Positions 11,185-21,217 of a DNA stretch of 64,000 bases are shown here, in pieces. Source of the stretch: Corynespora cassiicola (Eukaryota > Ascomycota > Dothideomycetes > Pleosporales > Corynesporascaceae); assembly GCA_022059125.1 (NCBI GenBank), contig JAEUWY010000015.1, positions 1,674,001 through 1,738,000 of the forward strand, written 5' to 3'. A program made the translations under genes and the position numbers. Numbering within the stretch: the first letter of the stretch is position 1; every line of letters starts with the position of its first letter. The notes under the pieces are model-generated. The model saw only the letters and a program-made list of their open reading frames with translations. It did no database searches and had not been told where the DNA came from.

Positions 11185-12730
11185 GGCGCTAGATATTGTA
11201 GTGAATAAACTAAAGCAGTAAAAAAAAAAGTCACGTAGCGAAAGTGCAGCGGTAGGACTGTTGTGGCACCATCCTCACTGGTATGTTGACCGATTGCGAC
11301 TCCTCCCGCTTTCAAATCCCCAGCCCTGCCGTGGAACGTAATGAGCACTCTAACAACGACTTTATTCGTCGTCTATGTTACCAATTTGCGCCCAAGCTCT
11401 TGTAGACGCTAGATATTGCAACATGTTTATCATTGATTGGTTGGACTAGGTTAGCCTTCGTGTATGTGTGTGTGATAGTCGCTTTGTCTGCTCACCGGTC
11501 GTCTTATCTATCCAAACTACCTTACTGGCCCACTGTTTCATCTTCAATTCTCTGGCCGCGCTATATTTTACAGTGAATGAGCCTTTAACCCCCCTCCCCC
11601 GTGACATTAGAGATAGCAGTGGGCCTGTCAAGGGAAGCATCTGAGTGCCCTCTAGAAAAAAAGTCTAGTCTCAATACTTAATGAGGCTAGATTTTGCAGT
11701 GTATCGAACGCTGACTAGTGCTGGTGTGGGATATTCAATACTCTGCGATATCATGTCTCAGTTCCTGCTGCTCTTCTCCCCAAAAAGGCCTTGCCCCACT
11801 CTCGAACTATTTACCGGTGCTAATGATTGCAGTGAAATGTCCCGAGTGTACCGCTTGTTTGCCTTCTTCTTTAGTCCATACCGAACAACGGACTATGATC
11901 GCTGTTCACCGGTCAACACCTACGTTCCGCTGGCCCATTTCCCTGCTTTTCAGCTCTTTGGCAACGCTAGGGATTGTAGTGAGCTCGTGTTTGGATACCG
12001 TCTTGGACGCATTTCGGGCACCTTGGGCACTAGCAGTTTATCACGCAGATGCCTAACTTTCTCACCGGTCGTCTCTCACCCTCCTTACTGGCCTAATATC
12101 TTGTCTCTAACTCTTTGGCGGCGCTAGAGATTGCAGTGAAAGATCATCAGCCTCCATGGATCCCTCCCTTTTAGGACCCGGCTCTATATTTCTCACCGGT
12201 CTCCCCATGAACCCCGCACCCTTATTGGCCCTCAATCTTACTATTGAACTCTTTGGCGGCACTAGAGATTGCAGTGAAGCCAACCCGATGTGTCTCAGTT
12301 GTATATTTCTCACCGGTCCCCCTGTAAGTCCCGCTTTCTTATTGGCCTGTAACCTTGTTCTTGAACTTTTCAGTGGCGCTAGAGATGGCAATGAACATCC
12401 ACAGCCTTCCTTCAAAGGAATCCCACCTTGTGGCTCAGCTTATCTTTCTCACCGGTCTCCTCAACTTCTGCCTCCTCACTGGCCCAATACCCTGTTCTTG
12501 AACTCTTCGGCGGCGCTAGAGATTGTAGTGAACAGCCAAGCTCATTCACTAAATTAACTTTTATTAACTTGGATAATGGCTAAAAGGTGACTGTTCCTAC
12601 TCACCGGTTTTTTCTTTCGACCCCCATCCATGTCTTGACAGGGTCAAACCTCTCGCGGGCGCTAGAGATTGCAGTGAAACGCAGCGGATTAGACACATTT
12701 GCGTTATCACCCCTGCTTACCGGTCTGACT
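11185..12730 (+). repeat. degenerate ~110-155 bp tandem array with conserved core
   Basis: Core copies (GCTAGAGATTGCAGTGAA and variants) end units at 11205, ~11420, 11577, ~11622, ~11702, 11836, 11983, 12140, 12278, 12395, 12532 and 12679. From 11.7 kb onward the spacing is regular, about 112-156 bases. Each better-preserved unit also holds CACCGGTC (11493-11500, 11905, 12063, 12193, 12311, 12450, 12602), then a stretch like CTTACTGGCC, then GAACTCTTTGGCGG before the core. Preservation is best at 12.06-12.68 kb and decays toward the left, as expected of an old array. All units point the same way. It translates into repeated peptides in two frames, but the frames change and units differ in length, so coding is unlikely. 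Confidence 0.75.
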
Positions 12731-13147
12731 GAACTATTACCCCTTCTCCCTACCGTTCCGATTTTCCTCAATATCAAGCACACTCTCACCATTTTTTCTT
12801 CGTTCTCTGGCCGAGACTTTTCCATCTTCATGAAAGCGCCAAGGGGTCCTTTCACCTGCGTATAATCGCACCTCTCCCCACTCAAGGCAAGCCGTGTTGG
12901 CGATGAAAACAGTTCTTTTTGTCTATTAACGAATGTGGGTATCTCTGGTTCCTCGTCCCCTGCCTCCCATTAGGTCTTCTTTGTGCCCCGTTGTCTCCTC
13001 CACATCGTATCGGCTCCTCGTTTTTCTCCTCGCCTGTCCCCCTCAGCCCCGGTCCTTCCTTCTTTGACCATTCCTTGACCCTATTATTCTTCCTCAATCC
13101 TCATCCACCTCATTCATTCGCCTCAGCTATCCAGATCATTTATCCCT
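12731..13147. other. pyrimidine-rich intergenic stretch
   Basis: About 415 bases, rich in C and T on the plus strand, between the array and the 3' end of the F-box gene. No gene or structured element is supported. Confidence 0.5.
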
Positions 13148-15011
13148 TCAATCATCCGGATACTCGTCCTTGACATTGCTCACGAAACAGTGCGCAACAT
13201 CATCCCAGCGCTTGAAGTGCCTCCCAGCAAGCTTAAGCATAGCCTCGGAAGGCTTCACACTCGGCAGAACCGGCAAGATGTTCTCCTCGGCCACGTAGCG
13301 AACCGACTTGTCACAGACACTGGAGTGCATTAGCCCACAGCCCAACCCCAGACTTGCAGCCTGATGAGAAAAAGAAGAAGAAAACTCACAGCACATGATA
13401 GAAACTCTGCATCCTGCCATTGGCCAACCGATCGACACCCATACTCTGGATCCAATCCTCGCCGGCATCACACGAAGTGTCCCAACCCGTGATGACGCCC
13501 TCGTAGTGGTAGCGCTTGTGCTTGAACAGCATGCCGACCTTGTAATGTACATTATTTGCGCGGTTGTTACGGGCATTGACGGGCTTGCGCATGCTATCGA
13601 TGTTGTGCATGGAATGCACAAAGGTGAGCAGGCGCTGGCACTCTGGCTCGTTGTAGAAGAGGGGGATGACGTACTGCTCGAGCAGTGTCACGTCCCAGGG
13701 ATAGTGTGTCTGGAAGTGCTCCAGCAGGTAGGGCAAGTACTGGCGGCGTCGGGTAGACATATTGGAGAGGCCCTGCTCGTCATCGCGGGGGCCAAGGATG
13801 AGCATGGACCAGATGGTCGCATAGAAGGAATTGTCCATGTCCGGATAAGCATTTAGCCAGGTGGAGTTTATGCCGTAGACGCCGGCCTCGGTCTGCCGGA
13901 TGGTTTGGACAGAGTTCATAATGTTTCGGGCAGTGCGGAGCACCATCTCGCGCGTCGTAGTATCGGTCAAAAAGTGCTCGTGCTCTGACGAAGGCACGCC
14001 ATAGCTGCCGAGGGTGCGCTGGAGGTCCGGCAGCACCACCTCATCCGAGGAGCGGAATGGGTCCAGGTACATGAAGTCGGGGTTGGGGGAGTTGTTGGGC
14101 TTGTAGTCTCCACACAGCGTGTAGTCCTTGGGGGCATAGACCAGACAGTAGACGTGATACAGAAAGCCGCACGGACGCGCGTCCAAGCCCAGGCGAGCAG
14201 CCACAGCACAGAAGATGGCGACAGATATCAGAGGCAGCGACTCGTGAGTGGACGAGCGCAGTACCAAGCCAATGAAGGAGTTGCGTAGGGCTCGGTAGGT
14301 CCTGTCTGGCACACCCCTGAAACCCTCGTCGCGCAAGTAGGAAGCCAAGGTTGAGGCCTTCATCCGCGTGCTCATGCTATCAAAGTCTACGCACATGTCC
14401 CGGACGCCCTGTGCGAGCCTGTCCAAGTCCCTGCCAATGGTCTCAAAGTCGACATCCTCGCCGGTGCGGGCGAAGATGTCGTAGGCACCCAGGGCCATTT
14501 CTATGGGCACATTCCTGCCGTTGTGCAGGTCTTTCCAGATGTTGACGGCCATCTCGCGCTGGATGCGCTCGAGGATGGCATTGGCGAAGTACCTCCGGGC
14601 CAGCACGTCTTCGGCATTGTCCGGACAGGCGACCTGGCGCAGCAGCGTCTCCTTGACATCGTAGCCGTAGTCGGCTATTTCGTTGATGTAGCGGATGCGG
14701 TCCTGCTGGGTGGCCAGGACGTGGTCGAGGCGGCACAGCGTCTCCTTCTCGATGCGCTTGCGCTCAATGAAGAGGGCCCGCCAGTCGACGTCAGAGAGGG
14801 GCCCGGCGAATTTGGCGGCGATATCGTGGCGCGGAGCCCAAGATTTGAACTGGGTCTTGCAAAGGTGGCGCCATATGATGGGGGCGTCGACGGTGGCCTT
14901 TTTGATGAAGCGATTCGTCCGCGAGGCAGCCAGCAGCGATTGGGGGTCGAGGTGCAGGAAGACGGCCTCGAGTATCTCGATGGGGAGGGTGGAGAGTGAG
15001 GGGCGGTCCAT
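13148..15011 (-). CDS. F-box protein with SirB1-like and YccV-like domains (FBXO21-like)
   Basis: Exons are 15011-13390 and 13319-13148 (597 aa). The 70-base intron (13320-13389, donor GTGAGT, branch-like GCTAAT, acceptor CCAG) is required to finish the YccV domain, giving FYHVLVCDKSVRYVAEENI across the junction. Residues 1-45 are an F-box (LSTLPIEILEAVFLHLDPQS). The middle (about 170-420) matches the SirB1/transglutaminase-like part, with YLRDEGFRGV and CAVAARLGLDARPCGF. The last 130 residues are a hemimethylated-DNA-binding YccV-type domain (VHYKVGMLFKHKRYHYEGVI). This is the architecture of FBXO21, a substrate receptor of SCF ubiquitin ligases. An upstream in-frame ATG (15284) would add 91 low-complexity residues; the start at 15011 puts the F-box at the N-terminus as usual. 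It is divergent with the Sec14-like gene. Confidence 0.85.
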
Positions 15012-16212
15012 GGTTGAATGCTCCGCGGAGGGCAAACGAGACTTGAGAATTGCAGCTGGAGGAGGGGCAGCAGTGCAGCAGACGGGTCCGGAGGGCGCGC
15101 TCTCCCTAAAAGAAGAGGCGGAGGGAGCAGAGTCTGCAAAAAAGTCTGAGAGAGGTTTCAAGGCGGGAGGCAAAGGCCCGCTCGGCGGAGAGGGACCATG
15201 GATGATGTCGTCAAAGGTCGGTCTGCCAAGTTGGAAATTGGGCTGACTAACCCGGCCTCGGCAATTGATATGGCGATACCGCACCTATAGTCGTGGTACC
15301 GGCGACGTTTCGCCGAAGAAGGATTCAAACATGGACGAGCTCCAGAGACGCGCCCAAGAGGGTCTCTTCTAGCCAGGCTCGAGTCGGCCGCCTTGCCGGG
15401 AGCGCGCAACCCAGTCTAGCACGGCCATGCGCACGGCTTGAGTGGCTCGCGCCGGGTAGGCTAGCTGGGAAGACGTCTTTCGACATGTCAGCCTCGACGA
15501 GACACCCTCTCGGGGCCATTGCGGGAGCACAGCGGGCAAAGCGGGCAAAGCGGGCACTGCGGGCACTGCGGGCCCACGGCGGTGCCTGTGACGTTTGGGT
15601 TGCCACTGCGGCTCTTCCTTGTGGCCGTGTGGCCTGTGGTGTGGCCTGTGGTGTGGCCGTGTGTTCCCCCCCCTCGCCTCCCGGGCGGAGATGCACGACG
15701 ACGCCTGCGATCTGCATCTCATCGACATATATGGCCTCCCTGCTATACGCGCACACGGGCCCTTCGATACGATCCGCGCCCAAAGCGGCAATGCAACTTT
15801 GGGGGCTGCAACTGCGCCGTACCCGCGCCGTTCAACAGTCGCAGCACGCTGCCCTTCGGCCTTGGCGCGTCGCCGGATCCCAGCGGAAACCTCCAGGCCG
15901 GCCGGGCGATGCAGACGGCGCTGCGCTGCGAATTCATCAGGCCGTCGCCAGAACGTCGGTCGTCTTGCTCGCAGGCATCCTTTCATTGTGACCGTCTTAC
16001 TTTTTTACTTTTTTTTGTCCGGCGCCTCGGGCTCTGCAGGCGCCGGATCCGCTAATTTCCATTTCGTCACTGCCGCTACCCGCCGCAGGGCATAATACAC
16101 CAGCACCATGGCGACCTAAGCAGCGCCATTCTCGCCTCACCGCCCTGGAGATCCTCCCGTCTCCTCGCCCTTCTTGGTCCTCGTCTCTTGATCTCGTGTC
16201 ATCCACGCGACC
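15012..16212. other. GC-rich divergent promoter region with short tandem repeats
   Basis: A 1.2 kb gap between two divergent genes. It contains a run of GCGGGCAAA/GCGGGCACT 9-10 base repeats at 15532-15575 and GTGGCCTGTG-type repeats at about 15626-15660. High GC makes long ORFs open on both strands at once, which argues against any of them being real. A CT-rich tract just before 16213 is typical of a fungal transcription start region. Confidence 0.55.
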
Positions 16213-18085
16213 ATGGCCGACCTCAAGCGCATCGAGTCGTTCCAGTACCCCTCCGGCCACTACGCCCACTTGACCGACAACCAGCAGGACCAGCTCGACG
16301 CGTTCAAGGAACTCTGCCAGACCGAGGGCTACTATACGCCGCCTGGCACCGACGGCAAGGAACCCAGCCACGACGATGAGACGCTCCTGTATGCATCCCC
16401 TCCCGCGCCCATGGTAGCCGTGCATGGCGGGGCACTGACAGTCACAGGCGCTTCCTCCGCGCACGTCGGTTCGTCCCTCAGGAAGCCTTCAAGCAGTTCA
16501 AGGACACCGAGGACTGGCGCAAGGAGCATGGTCTGAACGACCTCTACCTCGAATTCGAGGTCGACGAGTATGAGCAGACGCGGCGTTTGGTAAAACATCC
16601 CCCCTCCCCCGGGCCCGCCCGCCTTCTGCGATATGCGCCTAACCGCCGCACCCCCAGTACCCCCAATGGCTCGGACGGCGCGACAAGCGTGGCATTCCCG
16701 TCTACCTGTTCGAGGTGGCGCCCCTCAACTCGAAGAACATCTCGCAGTATGAAAAGGACCTCGCAAAGGCAAAGTCGACCTCCCCCAAGGTCTCCACCAA
16801 GAACCTGCGCCTGTTCGCCCTGTATGAGTCGCTCACGCGCTTCGTGCAGCCGCTGTGCTCCATGGTCGACCGTAACCACCCGGAGACGCCCATCTCGCAG
16901 AGTAACAACATTGTCGACATCAGCGGCGTAGGGCTGAAGCAGTTTTGGAACCTCAAGGGGCACATGCAGGACGCGTCGCAGCTCGCGACGGCGCACTACC
17001 CAGAGACGCTGGATAGAATATTTGTACGATGCTTTGAAACTTTCCCCTATGTCTGGCCACCCGGAACACGGCAGCTAACCTTTTCGTTTCCCCAGATCAT
17101 CGGCGCCCCCGCCTTCTTCCCCACCGTCTGGGGCTGGATCAAGCGCTGGTTTGACCCAATCACCGTCTCCAAAATCTTCATCCTCTCCCCCGCAAACGTC
17201 CTCCCCACCCTGACCGAATACATCGACATCGACAACATCCCCAAAAAGTATGGCGGCAACCTTGACTTTGAGTGGGGCAACATGCCCAACCTCGAGCCCT
17301 CCCTCGAAGCCGCAATCAAGTGGGAATCCCCCGCCACCCAAAACGGCAAGAACACCTTCCCCATCGGCCCCATCAAATGGGAGCAAGGCGACAACGGCGA
17401 GATGAAGGCCGTGGCCGTCGGAAAGGAGAACGGACAGCCCCGTCGCAGGACAGTCTTCACCGTTCCACACCCAATCGGCCGCAAGGCGTATGGCGCCCCC
17501 GTGCCCAACACTCCCATCGACGAAGCCGAGCTCGCCCTCACCACCGACGGAACCGCCACCCAGCCCACCGCCGTGCCCACCGATGACGACGTACCTCCGC
17601 CTTCGGATACCCCGACCCCCGCCGCGACGCCCAAACCCGAGGAGCAGACGCTGCCTATTAGGGAGGGGACGTCGGATACGCGCTTCGAGCAGCAGGCGCC
17701 CACGCATGCCGCTGGACAGCTGGAGGAGGGCACGCCGCACAAGGCGGTCAATGACCACGGACACGGCGATAAGACGGTCTCGATCGAGCCCGGTACCGTG
17801 GGGCAGGCGCCCAAGGAAGTAGACGTCCAGCCCCAGGGGGAGGGCCAGGGGAAGGGATATGTCGAGAGCGCAAAGGAGGCGGTTGCCGCTGTGGGCGCGA
17901 CGGTGGGGTCCACGGTCGGAGGAGCGGCTGAGGCGGTTAAAGGGGCGGTCATTGGCGGTGGGGACAAGAAGGAGGAGGTGAAGAAGGAGGACAGTGCTAT
18001 TGATAAGGAGGTGGAGAAGCAGGACGGTCCCAAGGTGGAAGGTTTCTTGAGGGAACAGAATGGGAGCAAAGCGCCCGTGCCTTAG
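16213..18085 (+). CDS. Sec14/CRAL-TRIO lipid-binding protein
   Basis: Four exons, 16213-16388, 16448-16589, 16658-17023 and 17096-18085, give 557 aa; the introns are 59, 68 and 72 bases with CTGAC/CTAAC-like branch sites. The CRAL-TRIO N-domain has LRFLRARRFVPQEAFKQF, read across intron 1. The lipid-binding lobe runs from GRRDKRGIPVYLFEV through NIVDISGVGLKQFW and HYPETLDRIFIIGAPAFFPT to YGGNLDFEWGNMP near residue 330. Proteins of this fold exchange phosphatidylinositol or other lipids between membranes and stimulate PI kinases. The C-terminal 200 residues are disordered, Pro/Glu/Lys-rich, ending in an Ala/Gly/Val-rich repeat-like stretch and REQNGSKAPVP, longer than yeast Sec14. The ligand cannot be deduced. 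Confidence 0.85.
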
Positions 18086-18991
18086 AGGGTAGAACGCGTG
18101 TATTCTTGACGACGGGTGGAATTTTTGAGGGAGGCTTGGCATGAAAATGAATTTTGGAGGGATTACTGGCTTGATGCATAGAGGAGGGTTTGGATAGCAA
18201 ATTCGTGCCCCGCTCCTGTCCCGCTCCTGAGTGTTGGGGTGTGTATACATATTTTGATGGAGGGGTGGGAGAGATGGTGTACACTGGGGGGAGAGGGGCG
18301 TGTGGTGTTTTAATAAACTCTTCTTCTTTCCCAATGGACCTTTGTGGATTTTGTTTGGCTTGGTTGGTGCGTGTAGTGGGACGGGGGAGTAGGACGCTCC
18401 AACGGACTTGGGCATGTAGGGAGTTGGGAGAAAAAGCTCTGTCAGTCCGTCTCTTTCTGATCTCGGCAAGTGGTTTAGCAAAGTGCAGGATGTTGCACTT
18501 TAGATACATGGCTCAATATATCTTGGAATTTGCGTACGTGGTTTCCCGACTGTACAGACTGAAGGTTGCCGAGGGAAAGGGTGGCGAGATGGCTGGTGGG
18601 ACGCTGTTACTAGAATGGATCTTGTTGCTGCTGGATTTGACAGACATGATGCGATCGATATTATGGTAAGCTCTGAGATGGATAGGGTTGTTTGAAGGGG
18701 TCTTTTGCTGGATTAGAGAAGTTTGGTTGCGTAGACTTTTTTGTTGTGGCTTTTGTGAGGGCTGGAAGCTTGTTTGTCTTTCAAGGGTCCTTAAAACACA
18801 TATTCTAATGTAAAGATCATTTACAGAATACCTTATACAAGGTTTATGTTAAGTGGAAGAGAAACTCTTGAATTGGTCTATTACATGTCTTTAACTTGTG
18901 CTGAGTAGCATTGCTTCTACATCTGTGCTCTGTCTTTGAAGTGTAAATGAGCTTTGGAATACATGGTGCCACATACTATGATTTTACTAAC
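18086..18991. other. 3' flank and spacer before the transposon nest
   Basis: About 900 bases without a gene. The first half includes the 3' UTR of the Sec14-like gene. The base composition is ordinary until the transposon end at 18994, where it changes abruptly. Confidence 0.5.
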
Positions 18992-18993
18992 TA

Positions 18994-19055
18994 ACGTATT
19001 CCACAAGCGAGCGGCGCACACAAGCGAGCGGCGCACCTCCTGACTACCCCAGCAC
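18994..19055 (+). repeat. left terminal inverted repeat of Fot1-like element
   Basis: Starts ACGTATTCCACAAGCG and contains two adjacent copies of CACAAGCGAGCGGCGCA (19002-19018 and 19019-19035). It pairs with 35450-35511; differences are TT against AA near the end and one A against G, the last being RIP-like. Flanked outside by TA. Confidence 0.85.
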
Positions 19056-19126
19056 CTACGCAACCACCTACTCAACTACCTTAAAAAAATACTGTAATAA
19101 CTTAATACAAAAAGTAACTATAGTAG

Positions 19127-19380
19127 TTATACTGTTATTTTATACGTATAAAAATTATATTTTTATTTTCTGCAGCGTGTGCAGCGCGCTTTTAACTACT
19201 AACTACTACTAAAATAAACTATTTTTTTACATTTTTTCTTATTTAATTATTTTTTAACGTTTTTTTAAGCTATAATTTTAGCTCTCTCAGCTTTTATTAA
19301 AGTTCTTTACTATTAAATCTGCTTTTTATTTTACTGCCTACGCTATATAGCGGCCTTATTAACTTTTTTAAAATTTTTAA
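19127..19380 (-). pseudogene. Fot1/pogo transposase remnant, C-terminal part
   Basis: Read on the minus strand, this stretch gives a broken basic segment followed by CTRC, then residues spaced like a CCHC knuckle in which the expected His and last Cys codons have become Tyr, as C-to-T and G-to-A change would produce. Fot1-type transposases end in a similar basic region plus Cys-rich knuckle. Several in-frame stops. It continues the reading interrupted at 34054, on the far side of the inserted LTR element. Confidence 0.6.
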
Positions 19381-19385
19381 CTTGG

Positions 19386-19602
19386 TATTAGACACGAACC
19401 TGAAGTAGAGTGTAAAAGTTATAATAATGCGGATAGACAGGTAAAGAGAACTAAATTATATATTTATATAGAAAAAAAAGATAAATTGCTGCTAAGACAG
19501 CTTACAGTAACTTAAAAATATATACTATTACGCTTATAACTAAGCTAACCTAAAATACTTTATAATAGACTATAATAGTTTATAATAAGACACAGCTTTA
19601 TA
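19386..19602 (-). repeat. LTR of degraded gypsy element (left copy)
   Basis: 217 bases, the same length as the copy at 33832-34048. The terminal dinucleotides read TA...TA in both copies, consistent with original TG...CA ends after RIP. Preceded by CTTGG, the mutated target duplication. Confidence 0.8.
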
Positions 19603-20918
19603 TTACTTTTTTTCTTAATAGTATATAATTTTATACACTATTATATCTGTAAATAAAAATAATAGTAAATATAGATATCTATTTTATACTTTAGTTTCTA
19701 TTTAAAAGGTAAAGTTTATACTTTTAAATTTTTAGTAATTTATAGCAGAATATAGCAAATCTATAGTTTAAAAATTATATTTAGTTTAGACATTCAGTTT
19801 TATTACTGTTTATAATAAAGTATAATAATTTTAGTTATCTAATTTAGTAGTTAAAACTTATTAATTTAATTTTTTAGAATTTGCTATAGTCTACAGCAGT
19901 TTTTTCTGTCTACTATAAAAATTAAAATTTAATATTTTATTTTTTAGTAAGCTACTATAAACTATAGTAAATATAATTATAACTAGTCTTACTTTTTCAG
20001 AATTAAATTAAAATTACTTTACTTTAGTAAAAAAAATAAAAGTAAAAAAGTAGAATATTAAGAAAAGTTGCGGTAAAAAAGTTCTAATAGTAAAAAAATA
20101 AAAATACTCTCTAAAAATATATAAAAGGTTTTTCTAACACTTTTTAGCTTTTAGTTTTTTTCTCTTCTACTTTCTACTTTTAATTTAGTAAGTTTTTTAA
20201 AATTTTTTTACGCTCTCTATTTTAGAGTATTATAAAGTACTATACTTTATTATATTTTTTATTATAGAGTATTATAGAGTATTGCAGTTTGTAATACCCT
20301 ATAATATTCTATAATATTTTATTTTATTATATTATAGTTTTAACTAACTAGTTTAGAAACCGTATACGTAATAATTAGACTATTTTAAACTTTTTTACCT
20401 TTTAATAACTTATTTTACTCTATTATTATCTATTATAAACTCTACTAAAATTAGAAATAATATTCTAAATAATAGCAGGTTTACCTATTACGTTTATATT
20501 TGTTATATTTTTTTTTTTAGTAAAAAAAAGTATTAATTTTTTAGGCAGATTAGTTATCTGTATTCTATCTCTAATAAATTTACTATAAATTTTTATAAAA
20601 AATAGTTAGTTAAAATAGAAAAAAGTAAGATATTACTGTTTAAGTAGTGTTTTAGGTGCTTTGTTAGCAACTAGAAGTGTTATACAGTAAATTTCTATCT
20701 TTTTTAAAGCTATTTTAGACTGTTTTTAGCTATTATAGAGTTTTTTAATCTATTTTTAAATTTCTAAAACTTTTTATAATAAATATAATATAATTTATAA
20801 CTTTCTGCTCGAGATTCGCTGCGGTTACTTGTTATGAGCCACAAACGTGGGCCAATGACGGGGCCGACAGGGTCGCACCGCCATGGCTGGTCACGTGACG
20901 TGCTCAGTTGATCAGTCC

Positions 20919-20956
20919 GCTCAGCAGTACTGAGCAACTGAGCAGTACTGAGCAGA
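20919..20956 (+). promoter_or_regulatory. doubled AGTACT palindrome block in LTR U3
   Basis: Two overlapping copies of GAGCAGTACTGAG-like palindromes lie 16-54 bases upstream of the TATA box and recur in the 3' LTR at the same offset. The symmetric, duplicated arrangement suggests a dimeric protein site or a hairpin in U3. Function is inferred only from position and symmetry. Confidence 0.45.
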
Positions 20957-20971
20957 AGCCTCAGGCACATG

Positions 20972-20977
20972 TATATA
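20972..20977 (+). promoter_or_regulatory. TATA box of chromovirus LTR
   Basis: TATATA within GTATATAGTCC. Initiation 25-30 bases downstream would put the RNA 5' end at about 20999-21007, next to GTGTTCAC (21003-21010), which is complementary to the primer site. Confidence 0.6.
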
Positions 20978-21201
20978 GTCCACACAATTGTACTCTACAA
21001 TTGTGTTCACCTTGTTAGCAAATCTATCGTTTGGAATTGACTATCAACCTATCGTGCTCTATCTGCCAACACGGAGACCCGTACAGCATATCGCACATCG
21101 TTTCACTCACGTGACCCTACCAGTACTTATCCCCGAGAATCAACCCAAGCAGCTACTTGCTCCCTAGCCTCGCTCATAGCCTGTAGCACAGCCTTAACAT
21201 T

Positions 21202-21209
21202 GTGAACAC
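21202..21209 (+). other. putative self-priming primer-binding site
   Basis: GTGAACAC begins 3 bases after the end of the 5' LTR and is the exact reverse complement of GTGTTCAC at 21003-21010, at the predicted 5' end of the transcript. No TGG, the start of nearly every tRNA-primed site, follows the LTR. Tf1/sushi-type elements are known to prime reverse transcription from their own RNA 5' end. Eight paired bases is shorter than the 11 of Tf1, so this is plausible, not proven. Confidence 0.5.
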
Positions 21210-21217
21210 CCTTCAAG

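Larger units (their letters stand above)
20830..21199 (+). repeat. 5' LTR of chromovirus
   Basis: 370 bases, TGTTATGAGCC...CCTTAACA, identical to 27271-27640. It contains two TCACGTGA palindromes (20891-20898, 21107-21114), a CGGGGCCG inverted triplet (20859-20866), a doubled AGCAGTACTGAG palindrome block (about 20919-20956) and TATATA at 20972-20977. U3/R would therefore meet near 21000-21003. Confidence 0.95.

Noticed and set aside
12156..12557. 133-codon ORF through the repeat array
   Set aside because: It only translates the repeat core in shifting context (RDCSE/ALEIAV peptides); units differ in length so no stable frame exists across the array.
15305..15330. Possible tRNA B-box on the minus strand (TTTGAATCC)
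   Set aside because: It lacks the GGTTC start of a B-box and no cloverleaf or A-box can be folded around it. No other tRNA-like box was noticed by eye, though a tRNAscan run would be decisive.
15293..16095. Long overlapping ORFs on both strands (up to 230 codons)
   Set aside because: They exist in most frames of a GC-rich promoter region with short tandem repeats, show no domain, and lie between two divergent well-supported genes.
18190..18669. 159-codon ORF downstream of the Sec14-like gene
   Set aside because: It begins about 100 bases after the stop codon in probable 3' UTR, has a Gly/Val/Leu low-complexity translation and no recognisable motif.
18999..19004. Transposon end placed at CCACAAGCG with TT/TT flanks instead of ACGTA
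   Set aside because: The inverted match continues outward through ACGTA on both sides and is then flanked by TA, the duplication expected of a Fot1-type element.
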